Part shown: positions 49,675 through 58,438 of the stretch, in pieces | Layout: every line of letters begins with the position of its first letter | Numbering within the stretch: the stretch's first letter is position 1 | From: Verrucomicrobiota bacterium | GTDB lineage: Bacteria > Verrucomicrobiota > Verrucomicrobiia > Verrucomicrobiales > Akkermansiaceae | DNA: 64,000 nucleotides | Direction of reading: 5' to 3' | Assembly: GCA_030835305.1 (NCBI GenBank) | Contig: JAURPJ010000074.1 | Location: 37,777 to 101,776 of the forward strand | The notes under the pieces: generated by a model | Seen by the model: only the letters and a program-made list of their open reading frames with translations | Told to the model about the DNA's origin: nothing | Databases searched by the model: none | Made by a program: the position numbers and the translations under genes

Positions 49675-50698
49675 GCTTTTTCCGGGCCCATTGGGATTAA
49701 CTTTGGCTCCGGGCGAGTCGCCGCCGCCCTTTTGCCGGCAGACTCCACCGGAGTGAGCCCGTAAACCAACTGGAACAACGCAGGCGGGTCCTTGGCCCTC
49801 AACGACTCGGATAGCATAGCGTCCACCGCAATCCTTACCCGGTCAACCGAAGAACAAACTGCAACTGCTGAAGGCGATATCACCCAGACCGGAAATTACC
49901 TTGTGATCCCGGGACTTAAACAAGCCTATATCGAGATTGTTCTAGAGCCCGGCGGCAGCGCCGGTTCCGCTACTCGCGGAGCCATCACCGAAATTCAAAT
50001 CATCGAGACCTTAATCGGAGATTCCGATGGCGACGGACTTGATGATACCTGGGAAATCGCCTTCAAACTCGACCCCAATGACGACGAAAGTATCAATCCG
50101 GACAATGGAGCTGCTGGAGATCCCGACAACGATGGCGATGGAAGGTTCACGAAAGCAGATCTCCTTCCAGACCTTCAAGATGTTGGATCCGTCGTCAGAC
50201 CATGCGACATTAATGGCGATGGCGTCCTCGAAATCTTCGTAGGAAGTCGCGTTACCCCCCAGCGAACATCCCACCTCCACCGCAAGCCGCCTTCTCTTTC
50301 AAAAGGATGACCGCTACCAGGATCCGCATCCAAACCTGGCACCCATTCTCGAAGAACTATCTGGATGGTGAACCCGGACCCAGGCGGCTGATATCGACGG
50401 CGACCTCGACCTTGCGCTCGGAAACTTCGGCCTGAACACGAAGTATCATGCCAGCCCCGACAAACCGGCTCTTCTTTACTACGGAGATTTCCAGAGTAAC
50501 GGCATCAAACGAATCGTCGAAGCCGAGTTTGAAAATGACAACCTTTTCCCGGTGAGGGGCAAGAGCCGTTCCACTGCCGCCATGCCTGCACTCGCCTCAA
50601 AATTCAAAACCTATAATGCCTTTGCCCTCGCTAAACTCACCGACATTTACTCTCTCAAGGATCTTGTTTGCCATCTCTATAATGGCCCAACCTTTTAG
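49675..50698 (+). pseudogene. Fused remnants of a secreted protein and an FG-GAP/VCBS protein
   Basis: The first part reads PIGINFGSGRVAAALLPADS, then a TAA stop in SP*TNWNNAGG (probably a former Gln codon), then NYLVIPGLKQAYIEIVLEPG and a calcium-binding-type GDSDGDGLDDTWEIAFKLDP run. From about 50140 the same frame turns into an FG-GAP-like segment: RFTKADLLPDLQDVGSVVRP, CDINGDGVLEIFVGSRV. After a shift and a stop it continues as ADIDGDLDLALGNFGLNTKY and ALLYYGDFQSNGIKRIVEAE, ending at TAG 50696. At least one stop and two shifts show decay. A deletion probably joined two genes. Confidence 0.6.
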
Positions 50699-50849
50699 CA
50701 GTCAAGGCAGCAAAAGCATCTTCCTTCCCGCCAATAAAGCCCTCGCCCGTTTCAGTGCAGAATCGGCAGGCGATATAGCCAACTGAAACTTGCCAGCAGG
50801 CCTCATCTACGCAAGGTTGCTCCCAAAGCAACCGTAAGTTGGCATTGCA

Positions 50850-53800
50850 ATGGATCTCTCTTCTCGCATCACCAAATTCATCTTGATTGCCTCCACCCTG
50901 GGCGCGTCCGGCGCCGCTTCGGCTAAAGATTCCGAAGCAATTTCCTTCTCAAAAGACATCCGCCCCATCCTCTCAGCCAATTGTTTTAAATGCCACGGTC
51001 CGGATGACGCCAGAGACGACAAGGGAAAGTCTCTGCGAAAGGCCGGCCTTCGCTTGGATATCGCCGACAACCAGGACTGGAAAGAAGTCGTCTCTCGAAT
51101 CATCTCAAAGGACCCGGACGAAATCATGCCTCCTCCCGAGGCCAACAAAAACCTCACGCTTGAAGAGATTAAAATCCTCAAACGCTGGATCAAAGAGGGA
51201 GCCAATTATGAGAAACACTGGGCTTTTGTCGCTCCCAAAAAATCTCCTATCCCCGCCGGCAAACATGCCATCGACCATCTCCACCGGAAACCTCTCGCCG
51301 AAAAAGCGGACGCCTATACCCTTGTCCGCCGTGTCCACCTCGACATCATCGGGCTCCCCCCCTCGATCGAGGTCGCCGATCGCTTTGCCGCCGATCCCTC
51401 GCCTGAAGCCTACGCCGCCATTGTCGATGAGCTCTTAAAATCCCCCCGGTATGGCGAACGATGGGCCCGAAGATGGCTCGACCTCGCCCGTTATGCCGAC
51501 ACCAATGGTTATGAAAAAGATCGTGACCGTTCGATTTGGCCCTACCGCGACTACGTCATTAGATCGCTCAACGCCGACAAACCATTCGATCAATTCACGA
51601 TCGAACAACTTGCCGGCGACATGCTTCCCAATGCAACTCCCGAGCAGATCATCGCCACCGGCTTCCACCGTAACACCATGCTCAACGAGGAGGGGGGCAT
51701 CGATCCCCTTGAGTTCCGTTTTCACGCCATGACCGACCGCGTCGCCACCACCGGCACCACTTGGCTTGGCCTCACCACCGGCTGTGCCCAATGCCACACC
51801 CACAAATACGACCCCATCACCCACCACGACTATTACGGTCTTATGGCTTACTTCGACAACACGCTTGAGCCTGACTATCACATCCCCAATCCAACGCTTG
51901 CCGAAAAGCAAAAAGAAAATTTTGCCAAAGCCGAAAAACTTCTCGCGGAGCTCCCAAACCGCTGGCCTGATCCCACGGGCAAAATCAACTTCAAACCATC
52001 CACGGTCAGCTCGGTAGAAGCAAAGAACGCCAAGCTGAGCATCGACCAAATCTTCATCACCCCTTCCGGAGAAGTTCCAGATCGAGATACCTACACTATC
52101 ACCATCGAGACCAAGCAACCTGAAATCGCCGCCCTCCGGCTCAAAACCTTCGCCATGAATGGCAGTGGTCCCGGACGAACGGAGCACGGGAACTTCGTTC
52201 TCTCCGAGATTGAAGTCACCGCCTCCCCTCTCGATGAATCATCCCCCCCCACCAAAATCACCCTCCACAATCCTTCCGCGAGCATTGAACAGGAGGGATT
52301 CCCCGTCGGAAATGCCATTGATGGAGAACCGGCCACCGGCTGGGCCATCCACGACCCCTCCAAGGGAATTGATCAAAACCATTACGCCGACTTCTTTTTT
52401 GAGCAACCAGTCTCCCAGCCCTCCGGAACCCGCTTCACGATCACTTTGCACCAGGACCACGGAAGCAATCACACCATCGGATCATTCCAAATCTGTCTCG
52501 GCCAGACGTCCAATCCGGGCGGCAATCCAAAAGAACATTTGAATAAATCTTATGAGGAATGGCTTGCTAAAATCCAACCCGACCTCACCCCTTGGCAAGT
52601 CCTTACGCCATCCGAATTTACAGCCAATACCCCCTACCTCACCCTCGAAGACGACGGGATCATTTTCGCCGCCGGAGACATCTCAAAACACGATATCTTC
52701 ACCCTCACTTTCCCGGCCTCCGCCCAACCCGTTCACTCAATCCGCCTCGAAGCCCTCACCGACGAACGCCTCCCCGAAAGCGGCCCCGGCATGACTTACT
52801 ATGAAGGCCGCAAAGGCGACTTCTTCATGTCCGAATTCCAGATTAAAACCGACAAACCTCTCACCTTCTCAGGCGCTTCCGAAACCGCCTTTGGCGCGCA
52901 ATACGGTCAAGGCAACGCCGCCGCCTCCGCCGCCATTGATGGTGACATTCAGTCCGGCTGGTCCTTGAAAACCCAAATTGGCACTAATCAAACCGCGGTC
53001 TTCAATCTTGCCGAGGCGATTCCGCCAGGGACTCCTTTCGAAATAAAGATGCACTTCGGCCGACACTTTGCCTCCACCTTGGGAAAATTTCGGATTTCGG
53101 GGTCACCTCTTCCCAAAATCAAAGCCATCGATCATCAGGGCACTCTGAATGACTTCCTTCTCCAGGCCCCGGAGGTCAAGAAGCACGTTGATCAAATCAA
53201 GGCTCTCCGAAAGCCACTCAAGAGAGATCAGACCCTCGTCATGCAAGAGCGGCCGAGCGATCACAGCCGCCAGACCCATCTTCGACACCGCGGGGAATAC
53301 ACCCAACCAAAAGATGTCGTCGAACCCCGGCTCCCGAACGCAATCTTTCCGGAAGGAAAGGAATTTCCCAAAGACCGCCTCGAGCTGGCTCGCTGGCTCG
53401 TCTCGCCGGAAAATCCGCTCACCGCCCGCGTCGTGGTCAATCGCCACTGGGCCGCCTTCTTCGGCGAGGGCATTGTCCCAACCGTCGATGACTTCGGAAT
53501 GCAGGGTAAGCTTCCCACCAACCCCGCTCTCCTCGACCACCTTGCCGTCACTTTCATGGAGCGAGATTGGTCGCTCAAAGAACTTCACCGACTGATCGTC
53601 ACTTCGGCTGCCTACCAGCAGCAATCCATCATCGCATCCAGTAGCGCACCGCGCTTCCCCCGCCAGCGTCTTGAAGCAGAAATCATCCGTGACTCGGCGC
53701 TGCACGCAGCCGGATTGCTTGGGTCAAAGATGTTTGGACGCCCGGTCCGCCCGCCTCAACCTGCCGGCGTCAGTGAAGTCGCTTATGGTCGCCCCAAATG

Positions 53801-54188
53801 GAATCCCGCCCAAGGCGAAGACCGCTTCCGCCGCAGCATTTACACCTACCAAAAGCGCACCGCTCCCTTCGCCATGTTCACAACCTTTGACGCGGGGTCG
53901 GGCGAAGCCTGCCTCGCCCGTCGCGACCGATCGAACACTCCGCTGCAAGCTCTCACTCTGATGAACGACCCCATGTTCATTGAAATCGCTGACCACTACG
54001 CTAAGCTCATTGAAAAGAGCCAGGGAGACACCGAAGAAAAAATAATCCTCGCCTTCCGCCGACTCCTGACCCGCCCTCCCGAACCCGACGAAGTACGACT
54101 CTTATCTGACTTCCACCAAAACCACGAATCCTGGAAGGCCCTGACCCGGGCCATCCTCTCCCTGGATGAATCCGTCACCAAAAACTAG
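50850..54188 (+). CDS. PSCyt1-DUF1549-DUF1553 (PSD1) secreted cytochrome-like protein
   Basis: This 1112-residue exported protein has a signal peptide (about 1-25) and an N-terminal cytochrome-like region (PSCyt1) with CFKCH at residues 45-49. The DUF1549 domain (about 150-330) has RRVHLDIIGLPPSIEVADRF, RWLDLARYADTNGYEKDRDR and CAQCH at 312-316. A long beta-rich insert (about 350-760) is followed by DUF1553 (about 800-1060) with ARWLVSPENPLTARVVVNRH and the ending RSNTPLQALTLMNDPMFIEI. This family occurs mainly in Planctomycetota and Verrucomicrobiota. Its reaction is unproven; electron transfer during polysaccharide breakdown is a common guess. The DUF1501 gene follows after 9 bases and is almost always its partner. 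Confidence 0.92.
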   Translation: MDLSSRITKFILIASTLGASGAASAKDSEAISFSKDIRPILSANCFKCHGPDDARDDKGKSLRKAGLRLDIADNQDWKEVVSRIISKDPDEIMPPPEANKNLTLEEIKILKRWIKEGANYEKHWAFVAPKKSPIPAGKHAIDHLHRKPLAEKADAYTLVRRVHLDIIGLPPSIEVADRFAADPSPEAYAAIVDELLKSPRYGERWARRWLDLARYADTNGYEKDRDRSIWPYRDYVIRSLNADKPFDQFTIEQLAGDMLPNATPEQIIATGFHRNTMLNEEGGIDPLEFRFHAMTDRVATTGTTWLGLTTGCAQCHTHKYDPITHHDYYGLMAYFDNTLEPDYHIPNPTLAEKQKENFAKAEKLLAELPNRWPDPTGKINFKPSTVSSVEAKNAKLSIDQIFITPSGEVPDRDTYTITIETKQPEIAALRLKTFAMNGSGPGRTEHGNFVLSEIEVTASPLDESSPPTKITLHNPSASIEQEGFPVGNAIDGEPATGWAIHDPSKGIDQNHYADFFFEQPVSQPSGTRFTITLHQDHGSNHTIGSFQICLGQTSNPGGNPKEHLNKSYEEWLAKIQPDLTPWQVLTPSEFTANTPYLTLEDDGIIFAAGDISKHDIFTLTFPASAQPVHSIRLEALTDERLPESGPGMTYYEGRKGDFFMSEFQIKTDKPLTFSGASETAFGAQYGQGNAAASAAIDGDIQSGWSLKTQIGTNQTAVFNLAEAIPPGTPFEIKMHFGRHFASTLGKFRISGSPLPKIKAIDHQGTLNDFLLQAPEVKKHVDQIKALRKPLKRDQTLVMQERPSDHSRQTHLRHRGEYTQPKDVVEPRLPNAIFPEGKEFPKDRLELARWLVSPENPLTARVVVNRHWAAFFGEGIVPTVDDFGMQGKLPTNPALLDHLAVTFMERDWSLKELHRLIVTSAAYQQQSIIASSSAPRFPRQRLEAEIIRDSALHAAGLLGSKMFGRPVRPPQPAGVSEVAYGRPKWNPAQGEDRFRRSIYTYQKRTAPFAMFTTFDAGSGEACLARRDRSNTPLQALTLMNDPMFIEIADHYAKLIEKSQGDTEEKIILAFRRLLTRPPEPDEVRLLSDFHQNHESWKALTRAILSLDESVTKN

Positions 54189-54197
54189 GACCCGACC

Positions 54198-55595
54198 ATG
54201 ATCCAATCATCGCTATCACGACGCTACTTCCTGGGTGAATGTGGCGTTGGCCTCGGAAAGATTGCCGCGGCCTCGCTCCTTACCAATAACCTGGCAGGCC
54301 GCTCCCTGGAGCCAAGGCCCGCGCATACCCGGCCCAAAGCCAAAGCCGTCATTCACCTCTTCATGGCCGGCGCGCCTTCGCAACTCGAGCTCTTTGACCC
54401 AAAACCCCACCTCTCGAAACTGGAAGGTTCGCCTCTTCCGAAATCCATCATCGGCGACCAACGATACGCATTTATTCAACCCGATGCCGCCGTCCTCGGA
54501 CCACAGTTTGAGTTCAAACAATACGGGGACACGCGGGCCACTCTCGGTTTACCGCTGGCCCCGCTCGGCGCGGTTGCCGATGATCTCTGCATCGTCAAGT
54601 CCTGCACGACCGATCAGTTTAACCATGCCCCCGCCCAACTCTTTCTCAACTCCGGCTTCTCACAACCCGGCCGCCCCTGCCTGGGTTCGTGGACCCTTTA
54701 CGGACTGGGTTCTGAAACCGAAAACCTTCCCGCTTTCGTCGTCATGTCCACCGGTGGCGGCCTCTCGGGCGGCTCCGCCCTTTGGTCATCCGGGTTCCTT
54801 CCCACCACTTATACCGGAGTTCAGTTCCGGAAGGGTAGGGATCCCATTCTGAATGTTTCAACTCCGGAGGGAATCTCGAACGACCTGCAAAAAGACACTT
54901 TTGGCCTCGTCAACCAACTCAATGCCAAGCGGCACGCCGTCATCAACGACGATGAGATTGCCACCCGAATGGCTTCATACGAAATGGCGGCGCGACTCCA
55001 AAGCTCGGCTCCCGAATTAATGGATCTCAAGGGTGAGTCCGACGAAACAATCAACCTTTACGGCTGCGATCGCGATAAACACTCCTTCGCCCGCGCCTGC
55101 CTTCTCGCCCGGCGCATGGTGCAACGCGGAGTTCGTTTCATCAACATCTACCACTCCGGATGGGATGCCCATTCCAATGTAAAAGGATCAACCGAAAACA
55201 ACTGCAAGCAAACCGCCCAAGCCACCGCCGCCCTCATTCAGGACCTCAAACGACATGGTCTCCTCGACGAAACACTCGTCGTCTGGGGTGGCGAATTTGG
55301 CCGCACCCCAATGGTCGAAACCAATCCCGCGCTGGGGCGCAAAGCCGGCCGTGACCATCACCCCCAGGCCTTCACCACCCTCATGGCCGGGGGCGGCACC
55401 AAACCGGGAACTTACGGCGAGACCGATGACTTCGGCTTTCATATCACCAAAGATAAAGTCCACGTCCATGACCTTCAGGCCACGATTCTCTACCTTCTCG
55501 GATTCGATCACGAGCGCCTCACCTACCACCACGCCGGTCGTGACTTTCGTCTCACCGATGTTCACGGCCAGATCGCCCACGATCTGCTGGCGTGA
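54198..55595 (+). CDS. DUF1501 family protein (sulfatase-like fold), partner of DUF1553
   Basis: This 465-residue protein starts with a twin-arginine-like leader (SRRYFLGECGVGLGKIAAAS) and continues with the DUF1501 blocks VIHLFMAGAPSQLELFDPKP, ADDLCIVKSCTTDQFNHAPA, FINIYHSGWDAHSNVKGSTE and VVWGGEFGRTPMVETNPALG. The latter match the metal-binding layout of the alkaline-phosphatase/sulfatase superfamily. It lies 9 bases after the DUF1553 gene, the standard pair in this phylum group, and would be exported folded by Tat. The substrate is not known; phosphate or sulfate ester hydrolysis is inferred from the fold. Confidence 0.9.
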   Translation: MIQSSLSRRYFLGECGVGLGKIAAASLLTNNLAGRSLEPRPAHTRPKAKAVIHLFMAGAPSQLELFDPKPHLSKLEGSPLPKSIIGDQRYAFIQPDAAVLGPQFEFKQYGDTRATLGLPLAPLGAVADDLCIVKSCTTDQFNHAPAQLFLNSGFSQPGRPCLGSWTLYGLGSETENLPAFVVMSTGGGLSGGSALWSSGFLPTTYTGVQFRKGRDPILNVSTPEGISNDLQKDTFGLVNQLNAKRHAVINDDEIATRMASYEMAARLQSSAPELMDLKGESDETINLYGCDRDKHSFARACLLARRMVQRGVRFINIYHSGWDAHSNVKGSTENNCKQTAQATAALIQDLKRHGLLDETLVVWGGEFGRTPMVETNPALGRKAGRDHHPQAFTTLMAGGGTKPGTYGETDDFGFHITKDKVHVHDLQATILYLLGFDHERLTYHHAGRDFRLTDVHGQIAHDLLA

Positions 55596-55789
55596 TTTAA
55601 CACCAAGAAATTAATTCCTTTCAGGCAACCCGCACTGAATATCGAACAGGGAAACCAGATCTCTGGCGTCAAACATGGCTGGCGATTCATCCCTCAATTC
55701 AAATCAGTTCAAATTTTTTATTGCTTCGATCACCAATCGAAAGGTATTTCAACGATCGCTCCGACCTTCACCTAACACGAGACAGATCA

Positions 55790-56026
55790 ATGGCATTCAC
55801 ACCAAGCAAAGACCACAAGCGCATCGCGCGGGAACAGAAGAAACTCGAAAAGCGAATGGCTCGCGAGGAAGCGAAAGCTGCGAAGCTCGAAGAAAAACGG
55901 GCCGAGGAAGAGGCCGCCGAACTCGCCGCTGCCAGGAAGGCAGAAAAAGATGAAGAGGCCCGCATCGAGGCTGAATTTGAGGCCGAGTTGAAAGCCGAAG
56001 AAGAGGCCAAGAAGAGCGCGGGATAA
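55790..56026 (+). CDS. Small charged coiled-coil protein, unknown
   Basis: The ATG at 55790 gives a 78-residue protein (MAFTPSKDHKRIAREQKKLE) consisting almost entirely of Ala, Glu, Lys and Arg in a single long helix. The frame continues upstream to 55721 without a clear start. It carries no signal peptide. Low-complexity helices like this occur in ribosome- or membrane-associated small proteins, but no family is recognised. The helicase gene ends 6 bases beyond it on the other strand. Confidence 0.5.
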   Translation: MAFTPSKDHKRIAREQKKLEKRMAREEAKAAKLEEKRAEEEAAELAAARKAEKDEEARIEAEFEAELKAEEEAKKSAG

Positions 56027-56032
56027 TCCGCC

Positions 56033-57274
56033 TCAAGATTCTGATTCCCCCGCTTCACGTGCCGCCTTTTCGCGCAGTTTGTCCTTCTTGCTCTTGCGCC
56101 GACCTTTGACTCCACCAACCCCGGATGATTTGGGCACCGGATCTTTTGGCTCAAAACCGGGGATAGTCTCGCGATCGATTACGATTCCATTTCGCTTTTC
56201 GATCAGACAAAAGTGAGCCGTATCCGCGGCGGTCACAAAACTAACGGCAACTCCCGCTTCACCGGCCCGCCCCGTCCTGCCAATCCGGTGGAGATAACCC
56301 TCCGAAGATCGCGGCAGCTCGTAATTCACCACCGCCGGCAGACGAACAATGTCGAGGCCACGAGCAGCAAGGTCTGTTGCGACCAGAACCTGCACGTCTC
56401 CGTTCTTAAAATCCTGCAAAACTTCGCTCCGGGCTCCCTGGCTCAAATCACCATGAAGCGAGAGCGCTTTGGTCCCCTTACGATGCAACTTATCCGCAAC
56501 GTGGTCCGCTGTGTATTTTCTCCCAACAAAGACCAACACCCTTTCCCACTTTTCCCGCTCAATCAAGTGGCGCAGCAATGGAGTCCGGTTCACTCGATCA
56601 ACCCGAATCGATCGTTGCTCGATATCCGGAATCTCCCCGGGTTTTGATTCGATTTCAATTCGTTTGGGATCATGTAAAAAATCACGCGTGATTCCTTCCA
56701 TCGCCTGGGGGAAAGTCGCGGAGAACAGGAGATTTTGCCGAGTCTTGGGCAGCAGTGAGAAAACACGAGAAAGCTCCTCTCCAAATCCCAGGTCAAGCAT
56801 ACGATCAGCCTCGTCCAGCACCAGAAGGTTTAGCTCATCGAGCCCAAGCGCATTTTGCTCTACCAAGTCAAGAAGCCTTCCCGGGGTTGCTACCACCATA
56901 TCAGCACCGCCACGCAAAGCCATCATCTGCGGATTAATCGACACCCCTCCCACCGCACTGACCACTTTGACTCGATCAGGAAGATGCCTCGCATACTCTT
57001 GCAACACCTCCCTCACCTGGGCCGCCAGCTCCCGGGTCGGAACCAGAATGAGCGCAAAAATCTTTTTAGGCTTGGTCCGAGGCTCTCGAAGCCACCGTTC
57101 AAGAACTGGCAGTAAGAAGGCCGTGCTCTTTCCAGAGCCTGTTTTCGCGATCACCAACAAATCGGCACCTGAAAGCGCAGCAGGGATTCCCTCCAATTGC
57201 ACCGGAGTGGCCTTATCAAATTTTGAAACCGCATTAAGCAAAGGCTTCGATAATCCGAGGGAGGAAAAGTTCAT
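56033..57274 (-). CDS. DEAD-box RNA helicase (RhlE-like)
   Basis: The ATG at 57274 (MNFSSLGLSKPLLNAVSKFD) is chosen; the frame runs 40 codons further upstream without helicase character. The 413-residue protein shows the full motif set: Q motif with FDKATPVQ, motif I AKTGSGKS, Ia PTRELAAQV, TPGRLLDL, II DEAD in LLVLDEADRMLDLGFG, III SAT, and the C-terminal VATDLAARGLDI and YLHRIGRTGRAGEAG. A basic tail rich in Lys, Arg and Gly ends the protein, as in many RhlE helicases that remodel RNA in ribosome assembly or decay. Motif I ends in Ser rather than Thr, which P-loops accept. Confidence 0.93.
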   Translation of the reverse strand: MNFSSLGLSKPLLNAVSKFDKATPVQLEGIPAALSGADLLVIAKTGSGKSTAFLLPVLERWLREPRTKPKKIFALILVPTRELAAQVREVLQEYARHLPDRVKVVSAVGGVSINPQMMALRGGADMVVATPGRLLDLVEQNALGLDELNLLVLDEADRMLDLGFGEELSRVFSLLPKTRQNLLFSATFPQAMEGITRDFLHDPKRIEIESKPGEIPDIEQRSIRVDRVNRTPLLRHLIEREKWERVLVFVGRKYTADHVADKLHRKGTKALSLHGDLSQGARSEVLQDFKNGDVQVLVATDLAARGLDIVRLPAVVNYELPRSSEGYLHRIGRTGRAGEAGVAVSFVTAADTAHFCLIEKRNGIVIDRETIPGFEPKDPVPKSSGVGGVKGRRKSKKDKLREKAAREAGESES

Positions 57275-57348
57275 CAGATTGTTTAGAGCCGCTTCCCCTC
57301 TCCGACAACTCCCATCCTTAAAAAATATCCAACGCGCCGCACCGCGAC

Positions 57349-57886
57349 TTATCGACGTCCCCGCCCATTTAAAAGAATCCCTACCACAAAACACCTTCCG
57401 TCTGCAGGCAGTCGCGTTTCCACACCCATTACTCTCCGATCAGGATGAAGGATGGCTATGCGATAATTCGTAATGTTCAACCAGCCTTTATTGGTCCGCT
57501 CCGCCAGGGCCGAAAAATCCCCGGCGTAGTCGATCATCACAACCTCCGATACTATCTGATAGCCATGCTTGGCGGCATTCCGTGAGCGCAGCTTGAATCC
57601 GGCGAGGGCCTTACTTGCGCGCTGTTTGTCACGAGTTGGGTCGAAATTATGAACAAGAAAGGACGTTTGCTGACTTGCCAGCATCCTCAATGATCCATTC
57701 TTAAGCAACCGGCCTCAACCCCCTCTTCGCCCGCTCTTGATTAACTCCCTTCAGCACCTGCCGACTCATTAGATTCTCAGTCGCACGATCAGAAGCAACA
57801 TCGCCACATGAATCGAGAAAGCAGTTCGTTACGATCAGCAATAAAAATTTGGAGAAGGTAGCTTCCACTCCGACAAGATGACACAA
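57349..57886 (-). pseudogene. Decayed CAP (SCP)-domain lipoprotein gene
   Basis: The minus strand first reads a hydrophobic leader with a possible lipobox (KFLLLIVTNCFLDSC) and then LKGVNQERAKRGLRPVA, the N-terminal helix of CAP domains. The frame stops there; the next frame continues as NGSLRMLASQQTSFLVHNF, then RNAAKHGYQIVSEVVMIDYA and NKGWLNITNYRIAILHPDRR, the CAP block usually written GWMNSPGHRANIL. One frameshift near 57703 separates the halves, and the canonical His of the GHR site reads Tyr. Intact CAP proteins are secreted and bind or cleave other molecules. A sequencing error cannot be ruled out. Confidence 0.55.
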
Positions 57887-57909
57887 ATCCTCACTGGGGT
57901 AAAAGCTCG

Positions 57910-58203
57910 TTAAGGAATGAAATGGTGATTTTGATCACGCTCGCTCCCATCCTCTATCTGCCCAAGGAGAATCCGCAATGCCCCTCCTGAGATCAAGATT
58001 TCGACGATGAGCGAGGCTAGTGAAAGACTCTCGAGAACGGCAGAAGCGAAGAACGAACAATTTGCAAGACATTGGCCTCCCGTCAGAATCGCCAACATCG
58101 AGATCACGCTGAAAAGCAGACCGAGTGATCCAAAGAGTTGCATCCACCGAATCAAAAACAAGCGTTTGCGAAGGTTGTCGATTTGCACTCTGGCTGATTC
58201 CAT
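57910..58203 (-). CDS. DUF2721-like membrane protein
   Basis: This 97-residue protein has a cytoplasmic start (MESARVQIDNLRKRLFLIRW) and two hydrophobic helices (about 24-42 and 55-78, ending EILISGGALRILLGQIEDG), the DUF2721 arrangement. The function of the family is unknown. The gene is 23 bases upstream of the CAP pseudogene on the same strand. About 230 bases with no gene separate it from the divergent propeller-cytochrome gene. Confidence 0.7.
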   Translation of the reverse strand: MESARVQIDNLRKRLFLIRWMQLFGSLGLLFSVISMLAILTGGQCLANCSFFASAVLESLSLASLIVEILISGGALRILLGQIEDGSERDQNHHFIP

Positions 58204-58438
58204 GCGGTTCCTCTCTCACTCCCCGTGCAAGGTTCGAACCAAGGCCGCGAGATGCAAAAAGCGGTTGGTGTATGAAAGAAAAAGTGAACTCACTACCGGA
58301 AATAGCAGCGCGGGAGTAGTAATTTCCAGAGTCATGGGGATTCGATTAGCACCAGCTAAGAGAACTAATCCCTAAAATTACTCCAAAAAAGAAACTTCCC
58401 ATACCAAGGCTCCGTTCTCTACAAAGATCTCCAAATTT

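Noticed and set aside
51435..52187. Minus-strand frame of 250 codons opposite the DUF1549/DUF1553 gene
   Set aside because: Antisense shadow of a family with clear motifs on the plus strand.
56469..57473. Plus-strand frame of 334 codons opposite the DEAD-box helicase
   Set aside because: Ser/Arg/Pro-rich antisense of a gene with a complete helicase motif set.
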